The position numbers and the translations under genes are program-made. A stretch of DNA of 64,000 nt from Megaleporinus macrocephalus (Eukaryota > Chordata > Actinopteri > Characiformes > Anostomidae), in contig CM038705.1 in the NCBI GenBank assembly GCA_021613375.1, positions 8,000,595 to 8,064,594 on the forward strand. The letters run 5' to 3'. The notes beneath the pieces are model-generated. The model worked only from the letters and a program-made list of their open reading frames with translations, did no database searches and was not told the DNA's origin. Of this stretch, positions 35,439 through 48,689 are shown one piece after another; the stretch's first letter is position 1, and each line of letters begins with the position of its first letter.

Positions 35439-35662
35439 CTGGGCAGAGAAGCCGCAGAAGAAGCCGAACCAGAAGTGCACCATGGTGAAGGCAAAGTTCT
35501 TGTAGAAGAAGTAGCAGAGGAACCGGCACATGCGAAGGTAGGACCACCGTCCGTGCACCAGCAGGAGCCGCTGCAGGAAGCGGAACTGAGAGAAGGAGTA
35601 ATCGGACGCCAGCACCGCCTGGATGCCCTCCTGCCCACTGATGCCCACGCCGATGTGAGCCG
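35439..35662 (-). CDS. atp8b2: atp8b2 exon 9 in window: end of P-domain and helix 5
   Basis: Acceptor ctttctctccgtag before 35,662; donor GTAGGG at 35,438. Window residues 423-497: [20 protein letters not shown], then [40 protein letters not shown] and [15 protein letters not shown]. The ISGQEG and ASDYS blocks and the helix-5 lysine in YKN are P4 hallmarks. A second in-frame donor (CAG|GTAGGC) lies 18 bp downstream. Confidence 0.93.
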
Positions 35663-35936
35663 CTACGGAGAGAAAGAGGGACCAGAGAGAGAAGTGTTTA
35701 AGCCTTTAAGCTCCGTGAAGGAAAGTGTTGAGTTTTGCTGTTTAAGCTGTTAATGGAGTGATGTTGAAAAAAAATGATTACACAAAGACAAAAATCACTT
35801 TATCACTTTAATTACACAATTATACCAAATTTAAAAGTAACTAACGTCACTGAACAGACCAACATGTTCAGAGGTGAAGGCCAACTATTCATTACATCCA
35901 TTATCCATTACATTAGCTGACAGATGCATGTGTTGA

Positions 35937-37745
35937 CGTCTAACCCAGAAAGACAGAACCCAGAGAGACAAAACCCAGAGAGACAGAATCCAGAGTGACA
36001 AAACCAAGAGAGACAGAACCCAGAGAGACAGAATCCAGAGTGACAGAACCCAGAGAGACAAAATCCAGAGAGACAGAACCCACAGAGACAGAATCCAGAG
36101 TGACAGAACCCAGAGAGACAGAATCCAGACAGACAGAATCCAGACAAACAGAACCCAGAGAGACAGAATCCAGAGAGACAAAACCCAGAGACAGAATCCA
36201 GAGTGACAGAACCCAGAGAGACAAAACCCAGAGAGACAAAACCCAGAGAGACAGAATCTAGACAGACAGAACCCAGAGAGACAAAACCCAGAGAGACAGA
36301 ACCCAGAGACAGAATACAGACAGACAGAATCCAGAGAGACAGAACCCAAAGAGACAAAACCCAGAGAGACAAAACTCAAAGAGACAAAACCCAGAGAGAC
36401 AGAATCCAGAGAGACAGAATCCAGAGAGACAAAACCCAGAGAGACAAAACCTAGAGAGACAGAACCCAGAGAGACAAAACCCAGAGAGACAAAACCCAGA
36501 GAGACAGAACCCAGAGAGACAGAAACCAGAGAGACAGAACCCAGAGAGACAGAATCCAGACAGACAGAACCCAGAGAGACAAAACCCAGAGAGACAGAAC
36601 CCACAGAGACAGAATCCAGAGTGACAGAACCCAGAGAGACAGAATCCAGAGAGACAGAATCCAGACAGACAGAATCCAGACAAACAGAATCCAGAGAGAC
36701 AAAACCCAGAGACAGAATCCAGAGTGACAGAACCCAGAGAGACAAAACCCAGAGACAAAACCCAGAGAGACAGAATCTAGACAGACAGAACCCAGAGAGA
36801 CAAAACCCAGAGAGACAGAACCCAGAGACAGAATCCAGACAGACAGAATCCAGAGAGACAGAATCCAGAGAGACAGAATCCAGAGAGACAAAACCCAGAG
36901 ACAGAATCCAGAGTGACAGAATCCAGTGACAGAATCAAAAGTAACAGAACCCAGAGAGACAGAATCCAGACAGACAGAATCCAGACAAACAGAACCCAGA
37001 GAGACAGAATCCAGAGAGACAGAACCCAGAGAGACAGAATCCAGAGACACCGAACCCAGAGAGACAAAACTCAAAGAGACAAAACCCAGAGAGACAGAAT
37101 CCAGAGAGACAGAATCCAGAGAGACAAAACCCAGAGAGACAAAACCCAGAGAGACAGAACCCAGAGAGACAAAACTCAAAGAGACAAAACCCAGAGAGAC
37201 AGAAACCAGAGAGACAGAACCCATAGAGACAGAATCCAGACAGACGGAACCCAGAGAGACAGAAACCAGAGAGACAGAACTCAGAGAGACAAAACCCAGA
37301 GAGACAGAATCCAGAGAGACAGAACCCAGAAAGACAAAACTCAAAGAGACAAAACCCAGAGAGACAGAATCCAGAGAGACAGAATCCAGAGACAAAACCC
37401 AGAGAGACAGAACCCAGAGAGACAAAACCCAGAGAGACAAAGCCCAGAGAGACAGAATCCAGACAGACAGAACCCAGAGAGACAGAAACCAGAGAGACAG
37501 AACCCAGAGAGACAGAACCCAGACAGACAGAACCCAGAGAGACAGAAACCAGAGAGACAAAACCCAGAAAGACAGAACCCAGAGTGACAGAATCCAGACA
37601 GACAGAATCAAGACAGACAGAACCCAGAGAGACAAAACCCAGAGAGACAGAACCCAGAGACAGAATCCAGACAGACAGAATCCAGAGAGACAGAACCCAG
37701 AGAGACAGAATCCAGAGAGACAGAATCCAGAGAGACAGAACCCAG
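35937..37745. repeat. 15-bp minisatellite, about 120 copies
   Basis: Unit cagagagacagaacc plus variants (cagagagacaaaacc, cagacagacagaatc). The period is a multiple of three, so long frames of up to about 430 codons (SLGSVSLDSV, RDRTQRDKTQ) are open on both strands; these are repeat artefacts. It runs directly into a Tc1-like element at 37,750. Confidence 0.95.
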
Positions 37746-37749
37746 GACA

Positions 37750-38400
37750 ACACCTGTGCAATCGTGAAGTTTCCTCACTACTAAATATTCCACAGTGGAC
37801 TGTCAGTGGTGTTCTAACAAAGTGGAAGTGATTGGGAACGACAGCAACTCAGACACCAAGTGGTAGAACACGCACAATGACAGAGCGGGTCAGCGGATGC
37901 TGAGGAGCATAGTGCACAGAGGTCACCAACTTTCTACAGAGTCCATCACTACAGACCTCCAAACTTCATGTGGTCTTCAGATCAGCTCAAGAACAGAGCA
38001 TAGAGAACTTCATGGAATGGGTTTCTATGGCTGAGCAGCTGCATCCAAGCCTTACATCACCAAGCGCTATGCAAAGCATCGGCTGCAATGGTGTAAAGCA
38101 CGCCGCCAAGTGTAAAGTTTGGTTGGGGTGGGATTATGATGCGGGGTTGTTTATCAAAAGTCCTGACCTCAACCTGATAGAACACCTTTGGTATAAATTA
38201 GAGCGGAGACTATGAACCAGACGAGAAGTCCAGCATCAGCGCCTGACCTCACAAACGTTCTTCTGGAAGAACTGTCGGTCAAACATTCCCATAAACACTC
38301 TCCTAAACCGCGTGGAGAGCCTTCCCAGAAGAGCTGAAGCGGTTATAGCTGCAAAGGTTGGGCCGACATCATATTAAACCCTATGGATTAAGAATGGGAC
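37750..38400 (+). pseudogene. Tc1-like transposase relic, copy A
   Basis: Plus-strand reading in broken frames: QWTVSGVLTKWK (helix-turn-helix end), then RTRTMTERVSG, then further on SPDLNLIEHLWYKLERRL, the DE-containing catalytic signature of Tc1 transposases. Stops and frameshifts make it inactive. The upstream third has been replaced by the 15-bp array. Confidence 0.75.
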
Positions 38401-38404
38401 GTCC

Positions 38405-39120
38405 AGGCGGACGAGGGAATACCACACTAATGGAGAGACACGGATTTTCTTTGGACAGCAACGTTATAATGGTTTCAAATCACATATGTGTGTATGTGGG
38501 CGAGCAAAAGAGGAAACATGAAGAAATGGTGTTACCGGACGATGTACAGAGGCTTCGGCCGTAAAACCCACGGCTGACCGTTTCTATAGTAACACCATCC
38601 TTATGAAACGCGGTTGTGACATGATGAGATTTCGTAGAGACATGTTTGTCTTCTAAAGCAGAAGGAAGTGACAACACGACCCAGCGCGATGCAATTCCGT
38701 GACGAGCATGTTTTGTTTATAGGGACATCTAGACACGCAAACACAAGAAATACAAACACAAACAATCCCACGCAAAAAACAAGGCTACGGCTTCTCTCAG
38801 CTCACGATACCTGAAGGCATTTTCATGACAGACGATGCAAATAATGATAATTAGATTATTCAAGTTTTAAAAACAAGCTATCACATTTTTTAATTCTTTT
38901 AAAAATTTGGATATTCCACATTTGGTGAATTTTAAAATGAGCATATATAGAAAAAAATAGTTGGAGAAATAAAACATATTAAAAGTATCATTACCTTCAT
39001 ACATGCCATGTTTATGTATGTATTGTTTCATGTTAAATTTAGCAAATAAACAGTAATTGCTGTAACACTCGTAGGACTAATCAGTTAAAAGACAGGTTAG
39101 GTTTATTCACACAATCAAAG
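38405..39120. other. Intron sequence without gene
   Basis: A short GTCCAAAG-type MITE remnant at 38,445-38,475 (gattttctttggacagcaac); otherwise AT-rich, with no coding signal. Confidence 0.5.
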
Positions 39121-39124
39121 TCTA

Positions 39125-40085
39125 GACCAGGGGTGTTCCATTAGAGTCAGTAAGGTCCAGTTAGAGGAAATTTCTTCAGACCGCCATCATTTTTAACTTG
39201 ATTTAGTGGCATTTCCTGTATCAGCATCTTATACTATAAGAAACTGAAAGACCAACACATCACACATACCGTTCAGTATATTTCAGTATATTTACTGTTT
39301 TTTTGGGTTTTTTTCATTATCTTTTTATTGGATTTTTTTAGGGATACATATATAAAATGTATAAAATAAAATAGAATAAAGGGAAAAATTAAATAAATAT
39401 ACTAAAATAATAATTAAAAATATATTTAAAAAATAAATAAACAAAAAAAATAAATGTTTTTAAACAATATCAGGCCACATTCCGTATAGTTCACAACATA
39501 TACAGCAACTGGACAGGGCATATGGAATTACAAACAAGGGATCATAGAAGCAAATAAATGTACATTTACTGTTTAAATGCTGAACTGAATTAATTATTTA
39601 TAAACTTCTAGTAAAAACAAGAGCTACATTAAAAAAAACCAGAATGCTTTAAAAAATAAGAGCATCTTAAAGTCTTTATTTATAGAAACAGTAAATAAAG
39701 CAGCGTCTTCTCAATAGCTCAGTTACACAGCTTCAGTTTCAACTTTCCTTTTTTAGCGCTCGTAATTCTTTCTCCGACCTGCTTTACTCTCCGACTGCTG
39801 CTTCTCGCTTCGTACCTCGCCTGTGTGCGCGCAGCACTCCCTAATATGCACAGATCTGATTGGCTGAGGAGCGCCTTTGGAGATCTTACAACGCATGCGA
39901 TTGGTCTCTGAGTTCACAGCCCTGCAAAGCTTGTATACCGTAAGGACTAGAAAAGCTCTGCCTCTTAAAATTATTTTAATGCTTAAAATAAAATTTAAAA
40001 ATCATTAATAGTTTATCAGTTTGGGTTCGCATTGGACAACGGCTGGGTCCAGACCACAGTCCGTCTATTAGTGACCTCTGGTCTA
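39125..40085 (-). mobile_element. hAT-like non-autonomous element, copy 3
   Basis: Bounded by tctagaccaggggtgttcca and, at the other end, attagtgacctctggtctag. Shares gatctgattggctgaggagc with copies at 3,486 and 13,865. The interior contains an A/T-rich block (39,330-39,470). Confidence 0.55.
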
Positions 40086-40089
40086 GACC

Positions 40090-41375
40090 AATGCAGACAG
40101 GCAAGGAGAATCCAGCAAACATAACCAAGGGGGAAATCCAGAGACAAAGCCAAAAGATCAGTCCAATAGTCAAAAACCAGGAACTAGTCCAACCAAGCAA
40201 CCAAAACCAAAAGAGGCAAGACAAGAATCACAGAGCCTCTTAGTATGCTATGGTTGTCAATACCTCACAAGGAGTCCAAGTGTAGAGATGAACATATATA
40301 TATATATATACATACAAATCACTAAATAAACTACAGATGATGATGGTTGGAACTCTAGAGAGTCGTGACAATTGTATATTAAAGTGTTCACAATGTTCAC
40401 TAAGGTGTGGAAAAAATTCAACCACTAAAAGTTCTAAAATAACATCATATATGTCAGAGTAAGCGCCAGCAACCGCGTCCAGCCACGATAAAAACTGTTT
40501 TCAAGCAAAAAAAAAAAAAAAAAAGTTCATGAATAGATGTGGTGCCAACCATAGCAAGTGCCAATGAAGTATTTTTAATATCGAATAAATCACCAAACTA
40601 AATGTCTTAGCAATCAAGAATGTGGTTTAATCTGCAAAGTTTATCTACAAATGCATATCAGCTCACTGTTGTGTGATCGATGACGATCCCCCCTTATATA
40701 GTTTCCCCCACAAAGTATGTAATCTCAGCACTCAGGGAACCAGTATTATTTTAATTGTTTACTTTAGATTTCAACTTACTCCAATAATCCTAAACTGGCT
40801 GACTGATATCAATTATAAAAGGTACACTTTATTATACGTTTCTTATGTTAATTGTTAACTTACAGTGTTAAATAATACAAATACTGTTGCCCTGGGACAT
40901 CAAAGGTATGTATGTTGTACGTGTGTTGAGTTCTCTTTATAGAAGAAAAAGTTATTCTCATACTAAAAGGTGAGGTTGGTATCCTTTTATATTTTTGTAA
41001 ATCTAGCCATAATGTTGTTTTGTGTTCAGACTCAGTCTATATTGCTGTGATATAGTGTCATCTGCAAACGGTCTGGTGGTCAAATGACATGCTCTGTTGG
41101 TCTTCTAGGTAAAAATATATTAACATGTCCCAAGTACTTGCCAAATATTTAAAAAAAACAAACAGGAAAAAGTGACCCATCCAAAGTTTATGACACCTTT
41201 TATGGTGTAGGTTTAAAATTTTCCCCAATATGTTAAACGCAAATCAAAAGAAACTGTACAATCAAATCTGCAGAAAAAGCCATATTAAAATTAAAATTTC
41301 TGTAGATCTGGAATCAAGCTTTAAACAGGCCTACAAGTTTTCAAATACAGCCGAAAAGACGTCTTTCCAACCCCA
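40090..41375. other. Intron sequence without gene
   Basis: (TA)n at about 40,293-40,310 and a poly(A) tract at 40,506-40,523. No coding or repeat family recognised. Confidence 0.5.
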
Positions 41376-41379
41376 ACCT

Positions 41380-42040
41380 GCTCCAAGGTTTTCAAGGTTT
41401 GCCAAGGTTTTCTAAGGTTTTAAAATTTTCTAAGGTTTCCAAGGTTTCCTAGGTTTTCTAAGGTTTTTATATTTTCTAAGGTTTCCAAGGTTTTCTAAGG
41501 TTTCCAAGGTTTTCTAGGTTTTCTAGGTTTTCTAAGGTTTCCAAGGTTTTCTAGGTTTTCTAAGGTTTCCAAGGTTTTCCAAGGTTTCATAGGTTTTCTA
41601 AGGTTTCCAAGGTTTTCTCAGGTTTCCAAGGTTTTCTAAGGTTTCCAAGGTTTCCTATGTTTTCTAAGGTTTCCAATGTTTTTTCAAGGTTTTCTAAGTT
41701 TTCCATGGTTTTCCAAGGTTTCCTAGGTTTTCTAAGGTTTCCTAGGTTTTCTTAGGTTTCTTAGGTTTTCTAAGGTTTCCTAGGTTTTCTAAGGTTTCCA
41801 AGGTTTTCTCAGGTTTCCAAGGTTTTCTAAGGTTTCCAAGGTTTCCTATGTTTTCTAAGGTTTCCAATGTTTTTTTCAAGGTTTTCTAAGTTTTCCATGG
41901 TTTTCCAAGGTTTCCTAGGTTTTCTAAGGTTTCCTAGGTTTTCTTAGGTTTCTTAGGTTTTCTAAGGTTTCCAAGGATTTCCAAGGTTTTCCAAGGTTTT
42001 CTAAGGTTTCCAAGGCTTTCTAAAGTTTCCAAGGTTTTTC
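41380..42040. repeat. AAGGTTTTCC/T minisatellite
   Basis: Tandem 9-10 bp half-units, mostly ccaaggttttctaaggttt (19 bp). A block at about 41,600-41,750 is repeated at about 41,810-41,965, which shows a higher-order duplication. Confidence 0.9.
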
Positions 42041-43024
42041 ATCCGCTCAACAAAATTCTGTCCAAACCAGACGCAACCCACATTGTTAGGTTCTGAGTCC
42101 AAACAAGAAATGATGTCTAAAACTGACACAAAGAGTGTAGAATAAGGAAAGTTTCAATGATAGTGAAGCACATTTGGAAAATGATGTCAAAACCAGTCTA
42201 AACCCATCCTGCGCAGTCGTGTCCTGCAGGGTCCAGACAAATGTTTCAAGTTAGCATGCATCTTCCTAAGTCCTGTTGGTGAATCATCTCAGGTGACTTC
42301 TCTTGAAGCTGCGGGAGAAAATAATGTGCTGAATAAAGTAGAGCTGTATTAAGACTAAGGGGGTCTTTGAAGAACCCAAAACAGAAGAGCCTAAAGTTCT
42401 TATGCAAGTAGATCCAAACTTTTGAAGGGCACTGTGTTTCACAAGTTGTTTTTGTCGCATATTTTGCTATATCTGAGAGGGACGTAGCCCCCCACATATG
42501 TAGAAAAACAAACAAACATGCACACATATCAGGGGGGAGTTGTTTGTCCTGGCCGTGGCTGTTAGTCCCAGTGGAATGTGGAGCAGCAGCGTTGCTCTTT
42601 GGGTCAATGCTAGAATTCCCCAGACTCAGTCTAATGACTCTACGAACTGGTGCAAGCACGCAAATCTTTAAGGTAACGATGTCTACCTTCCCGTTTATCG
42701 AAACCTTGGGCCAATCGCGACGGAGGGGTCAGGCAAGCGTGCTTACCTAACAATGAAGGTCAGTTTTATTTACACCTACACGAGCTCCCATTTAGTAGAA
42801 AGGGAAGTGTTGTGCCGAGGTGGACATGGGGAGTTATTGAGGTATTTTCCGGCTCAGGAAAGAAGAAGAAGAAGAAGGCTCCAGAAATCCTAACTGAGCC
42901 TGGAAGGAGAGAAGAATTCCCCTTCTGGAGTCCAGCCAGTAAAGCCATGGGTTTCTCCTTAACCCAAACGTAGCAGGCCAGGATGTGTGTGGTGTCCAAG
43001 CTTTGTTTCCTTTGCTCATATCAG

Positions 43025-43755
43025 ACTTTAAACTTCTGTACTCATCTATAAAGCTCTAAATGATCTAGAAATGCAGCAACAAGGCTTGTCTTCAATCTTC
43101 CCAAGTTCACTCATGTCACTCCACTGCTCCACTCCCTTCACTGGCTTCCTGTAGCTCCTCGCATTCAATTTAAAACTCTGGTGCCTACAAAGCCAAGAAT
43201 GGACCAGCTCCTCCGTACCTCATAGCCATGGTCAAAAGTCGATCAGTACCTTGAGCCCTTTGAGCTTCAAGTACAGCTCGACTTGACCCGCCATCCCTCA
43301 ATGCATCCATGGAAGACAAGACTCAAGACTCTTCTCTGTCCTGGAGTTCAGATGGTGCAATGAACCACCACTGGCTGTCCTAAGAGCAGACTCTTTCACG
43401 GTCTTCAAACGCAGACTGAAGACCACAATCTCTTTATGGGGCATCTACGGTATTATTGGAATGAATCATATAGCAGTTATGCAGCTGGGCCTAGAAGTCT
43501 TTATCTTCTAGGTAGGAACACTGGGCTGGGTATTAGTAGGTATCACAGTTGTACTGTATGTAACCCTGTATTGTATTCTCTTCTCTATAGGTATCAGCAC
43601 TGGCTCTGGTTTCTGGCAGTGTTTGAGCTCAAGGGTACTTTGGACTGTTTGTTCTAGCTCGAGATACAAATGCAAAGCACTTCTGTAAGTCACTCCGTCT
43701 ACTGTAAATGCAAATGTAATGAAAAGTGTTCTATAAATAAAGATTATTATTATGT
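43025..43755 (+). mobile_element. LINE 3'-end fragment, copy 2
   Basis: Longer relative of 5,800-6,450: contains aagccaagaatggaccagct, ggtatcagcactggctctgg and a terminal ataaagattattattat tail typical of L2/CR1-like fish LINEs. Frames are broken. 42,050-43,020 and 44,100-45,600 show no recognised gene. Confidence 0.6.
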
Positions 43756-43951
43756 TTGCACTGGAGCTACCAGGCTATTGTCCCCAACAAGTAATAGAAG
43801 CTTTTGGCTAGACCACCATCACTCTTTCTATGTCTACAGACAAAACACATGCTAGACATTAATGATAACTCTATGATAGCTGTAGCATGACACTACAGGT
43901 CTGTCTCAAAACCTAGTGAGGGTCCACACAGGCAGCAGAGCGTCTCAGTAA

Positions 43952-44095
43952 AATCTGGAACTACACTTTGTTCTTCAAATCGGAGCTCAAGATCTGATCT
44001 ACTTCTCTCACAATAACATATTCATGTTACTTTGTATTGTATGTATGATTATTTACATCTGTTCTAATCAGATCTGCTGTTCTTACTGGTGAAAA
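43952..44095. repeat. 145-bp direct repeat, copy 1
   Basis: Shares ctggaactacactttg, gagctcaagatctgatctac and tctgttctaatcagatctg with 49,227-49,368. Confidence 0.8.
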
Positions 44096-45459
44096 TGAAG
44101 TAAAAGTAAAGCGTAAGCTTTTACATTCGTCTACTGTGGGGTCCAAAAGTCGGAGACCACTGGTGAAAATGCTTTTATTTTACATTCCCTACGCCTTGTG
44201 CCATATTGACACTCCAGTTGGCATGAGCCCCACATGTTTGTACGAAAGCCTCAGGCTGTGGGTTTAGCTAAAATGGGTTAAGTATGGCTAGAAGTGACCA
44301 TAACATTGGCGACCTCCGTGTGTTCTTCTGCCAAAGGAACTGAGGCGACTCCTGCGGCTCAACAAGCTGGCTAGCCTTCAAGTGGCCGTGGACCTCATTC
44401 ACACCGAAGAGACATCAAGGCGAGAACACAACAGGAAAGAGGCCACGAACCTGAGCTGGCAGAGAAAAGAAAGGTGGGCGGTCCTTGTACCACACAGACA
44501 GACAGCAAGGCACCGTGCCTGTTAGGGCACCTAAACCAAGCCCATCACCAGAGAAGTGTTGGCTTGCATCCTCTGGCTGGGCTTCCTCTCGGCAGCCGGG
44601 GCCATTCTTGACCTCGGGAAGGAAATGGGAGGGTTGGAGACGGGACAGTGCACACGGGGTGCACACGAGCAGCACACTCACTAGTGCACAGTGGGCAGGG
44701 GAGAGAGTGCATATGATGTGGATATGATACTGCTGTCGTCGTCCCCAGTGGTGCACCGGTTGGGTTAAGGAGTCCCGTCATACTAAGAAGGAGGTTGTTG
44801 AGTTAGTGTGGATGCGTCTCTACCGCAGAGAGGAACTGTGGGAGTTTTTGGTTCAGTCAATATAAGAACATTTCCTTAAGTAGAAAGAAAAATTTAATAG
44901 GAAGGTGATCACAGAATGAAGAACCCAAGCGTGAGCATGAGAAGGATGGAGCTACAGACCTTCATGAAGGCAAAGCACACTGTTGGTACAGCACTTTTCA
45001 TCAGAAGAGCTTTACATAAGGAACAATAAAAACATCCAGCTCCATAAGTGAGGACGAGAACAAACAGTTTCAACCCTAAACAGCAGCCGTACCCTAACAA
45101 AATCTTACCTCCAAGTAAGACCAGCCTCCAAGCGGTCAATCAGTCCTTGTGCTACCCAGGGCTAGCAAAATTATCCATGAGTTAATGAAGCTTAGCAGAT
45201 ATCCTTGAGTGTTTTTCAAGTAACCTAAGTGAGGAAGACCACCAAAAGCTACAGCTTTCCCGTCCTTAACCAAATAAAATCGTACTAAGCTCTTTATCAA
45301 TCCTTGGGATCTAAGACTGCTTTAAAATGCTGACTTTTTGAAGCCTATACGAAGTTCAAAATGCTTCAGAGAAGATTTAAAGTCATAAGAATCAAAAAAT
45401 TGCAATTAAAACTAAAACTAAACATTAAAAACACCAAACTAAAAACTTGTGTAAGGGTT

Positions 45460-46140
45460 TTGTCTTGCTTCGCCTGTCTGTTTGTCTGGGTTATATAAGG
45501 TTCCTTGTCCTTGCCCTCCTGGTTCCACCCCTCACCTGTTTTGTGTTCACGCTCTCTCAGTTTGAGCCACCTGTCTCTTATCAACTCACCCTTTAAATTC
45601 CCTCCTCACTCCCCCCTCAGTGTGTGGTAGTAAATGTACACTCTTGCGTGCACACCAGGCCTCCTGTTGTTTCTTCGTTCAGTTAGGATATGCTGGACTC
45701 TGCCAAGTCAAGTCAACTCCCTTTGTCTTCCAAGATCATTAGCTTTACAGTGGACTCTCTCTCGGTCTGACCTCAAGGCCAGTCAACTCTCCACTGTCTC
45801 TGCTCTACGTCTCGATGTGGTGAAGAGTTAGCTCAACATAACGCCAATGGGAGGTTTGTCCAGCCTACACTCTCTCTATGCCACTCGCTAGACCACGGAG
45901 TGACTCTATTTTGAACTGTTATTTATCGTTACCCTTGGATAAGGGTCTCTGTGTCTGCTCAGACAGGATTTCTATCCTGGAGAAAGGCTACGGCTGAGGG
46001 GATCTATTCTACGTACCGCTTGGACAAGACTTCGTTCCTGGAAAACACAACGCCAGAGGGACCGCTCTATTCACTGCTCAGACGGGAAACCAACACCTGG
46101 AAAAGCCAGCTCTAGTTGGAGTTACCATCTATGGCTGCTT
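45460..46140. other. Possible retroelement UTR/LTR remnant
   Basis: Pyrimidine-rich, promoter-like wording (gttccaccc ctcacctgttttgtg) without coding sequence. It resembles terminal parts of fish LTR elements, but I see no second LTR or internal genes. Low confidence. Confidence 0.2.
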
Positions 46141-46842
46141 ACCATCTACTATGCTTGACCTGCTCATGGATCTCACCTTTGCATCCGAGTGTTCTAATAT
46201 GTTACAATTATGGCATACAAGCGTACAAAAGCATGACTAAAAGAAGGTGTGAATTAAGGCATGAGTTCTAGAATTAGCTCATAAAAAGGTCAAGTAGTGC
46301 AGCAAGAATACATGATAAAAACATAAAACAATATTAATATAAAGGTAATCATTAAACATTAGCTTATTATTAAAATAAATGCAATACAAACATAAAATTA
46401 GCTAATTAAGACTGAAGTGAGAACAGAGTGCTAAGGTTTTAGAGCTCCATCATAGACACATGAGAAACGTTCATAACCTGGATATAAACATTTGGGCTAC
46501 ATTTGGGAAACGTCTAAGATCTTCTGTCAGTTCTCCAGTTATATGCATCCTAACAGCTGACTGCTGCTCCACCATGTTTAGTTTAGACTTTTGGCTGGAC
46601 CACCATCACTATTTCTGTGTTTAACACATGCTAGAATAAGGATCACCAAAAAACAAGAAATTAATTTCCCTGCAAATGTAACTCGACCAGGTGCAATATT
46701 AATGATAACTCTATGATAACTGTAGCATAACACTACATATATTACTACATATACAGTTATGTGCAAATGTTTTAGGCACTCTGGGATATTATTGTATTTA
46801 AAATGCTATTGTTTCCAGACAGGAAGCTTTTATTTGCTCAGT

Positions 46843-46850
<8 letters not shown>

Positions 46851-46923
<73 letters not shown>
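46851..46923. repeat. (TA)n microsatellite
   Basis: About 72 bp of TA. 46,150-46,850 and 46,930-47,550 contain no recognised gene; 46,588-46,738 repeats parts of 43,795-43,895. Confidence 0.95.
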
Positions 46924-46928
<5 letters not shown>

Positions 46929-47551
46929 ATAGTATTAATACAGTAAGTAGTACTTTAACATAATGTGTTTATTAAACCCTTTCCAACAGCTAATTGCTGC
47001 TTCGCCATGTTTGGTTTGGACTCTGGGCTCGATTAGATTAAAGTAGTTAATTAGTTCGAGATCTACTCGGTTTATATTCTATTAACACATCTGGAATTTA
47101 TATCCTGGTTGGGTTAGTACAGTAAATGCATAAAAATATAAATTATGTATATACAAAAATCGAATATAATGTTTTAGAGGTCTGAAAGTTGGTATTAAAC
47201 TATTAAACTAGCTGTTTGATATCACAATCACATGAATAAAACATGTTTTGGTCATGCGTTAACATTAAATATATGGGTTTCAGAGTCCTGTAGGTTCAGA
47301 CTCCATGTGGGGCTGCTATTCCACAGAGTGTGGGGGCTAGACTGGCCTACAGTTCAGAAACGTCTCTGACTGACATGTGTGGAGCATCACTAAGCTGAAA
47401 ATACCACGGTGAAGGCCTCAAATGGTTGAACAGCCCAAGACTTGTACAACTTAAGAACTTATAAGCTTTTAAATCTGGTAAGATTTTTGTTAATACATAC
47501 TATATTGTTAAAAATATTAGCTTATCTGTCTTAACATGCATATGAACTTGA

Positions 47552-48366
47552 GTGATGTCCCATTCTTAATCCATAGGGTTTAATATGATGTCGCCCCAAC
47601 CTTTGCAGCTATAACAGCTTCAACTCTTCTAGGAAGGCTCTCCACACGGTTTAGGAGACTGTTTATGGGAAAGTTTGACCGATAGTGAGAAAAAGCGGAT
47701 TTGTGAGGTCAGACACTGATGCATCATTTTCCTGGCAGACTTGTCCATCAGATTGCCAGACGGAGACGTGTGACTGGTCACTCCAGAGAACATGTCTCCA
47801 CTGCTCCAGTGTTGGCGTGCTTTACTCCACTGCATCTGATTCTTTGCATTGTTCTTGGTGATGTAAGGCTTGGATGCAGCTGCTCAGCCATGGAGACCCA
47901 TTCCATGAAGCTCTCTACGCTCTGTTCTTGAGCTGATCTGAAGACCACATGAAGTTTGGAGGTCTGTAGTGATGGACTCTGTAGAAAGTTGGTGACCTCT
48001 GTGCACTATGCTCCTCAGCATCCGCTGACCCGCTCTGTCATTGTACGTGTTCTACCACTTGGTGTCTGAGCTGCTGTCGTTCTCAATCACTTCCACTTTG
48101 TTCTAACACCACTGACAGTCCACTGTGGAATATTTAGTAGTGAGGAAACTTCACCACTGGACTTGTTCCACAGGTAAGCGTCCTATCACGGTACCAGGCT
48201 GGAGTTCACTGAGCTCCTGAGAGCGACCCACTCTTTCACTAATGTGTGTAGAAGCAGTCTGCATGACTAGGTGCTTGGATTTATACACCTGTGGTCATGG
48301 AAGTGATTGGAACTCCTGAACTTAATGATTTGGATGGATGAGTGAATACTTTTGGCAACATAGTGT
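47552..48366 (-). pseudogene. Tc1-like element, copy B
   Basis: Opposite-orientation copy of the element at 37,750-38,400, longer at its 5' end. It reaches a terminal repeat (ttggcaacatagtgta) that matches the fragments at 23,650 and 58,715. The region with the catalytic signature is deleted or scrambled, so it is non-functional. Confidence 0.75.
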
Positions 48367-48689
48367 AACTTTGAACTGTTTGTATAAGAAATAAGGCGGC
48401 TGGTCAGCGCCACTGTTTTCAGAGGTCTCTCCACACAAAGTGAAACAGAAGAGGGAAGGAGGGTTTACTCGCTTCCTGTGTTAAAGAGGTCAGACTTCTG
48501 GGGAAGGAAGTCCTTTCCTGGCAGCGGGTAAATATTTCCAAAAGTCCCAAGACAGAGAGAAAGCAAGCCCTGCCTACTTACCATGGGACACTTCACGTGG
48601 CCTGTGGAGGTACTTGTGCGTATACCTACCGAGAGTGTCTCATGCACACACCAACAAGTCACACGCTCAGTCCTTTCTGTCTCACTTAC

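Noticed and set aside
35885..37831. Open frames of up to about 436 codons rich in Ser-Leu-Gly-Val or Arg-Asp-Thr-Gln
   Set aside because: Products of the 15-bp minisatellite, open on both strands for the same reason.
41380..42040. CRISPR-like regular repeats
   Set aside because: No unique spacers of constant length; simple tandem minisatellite in a vertebrate intron.
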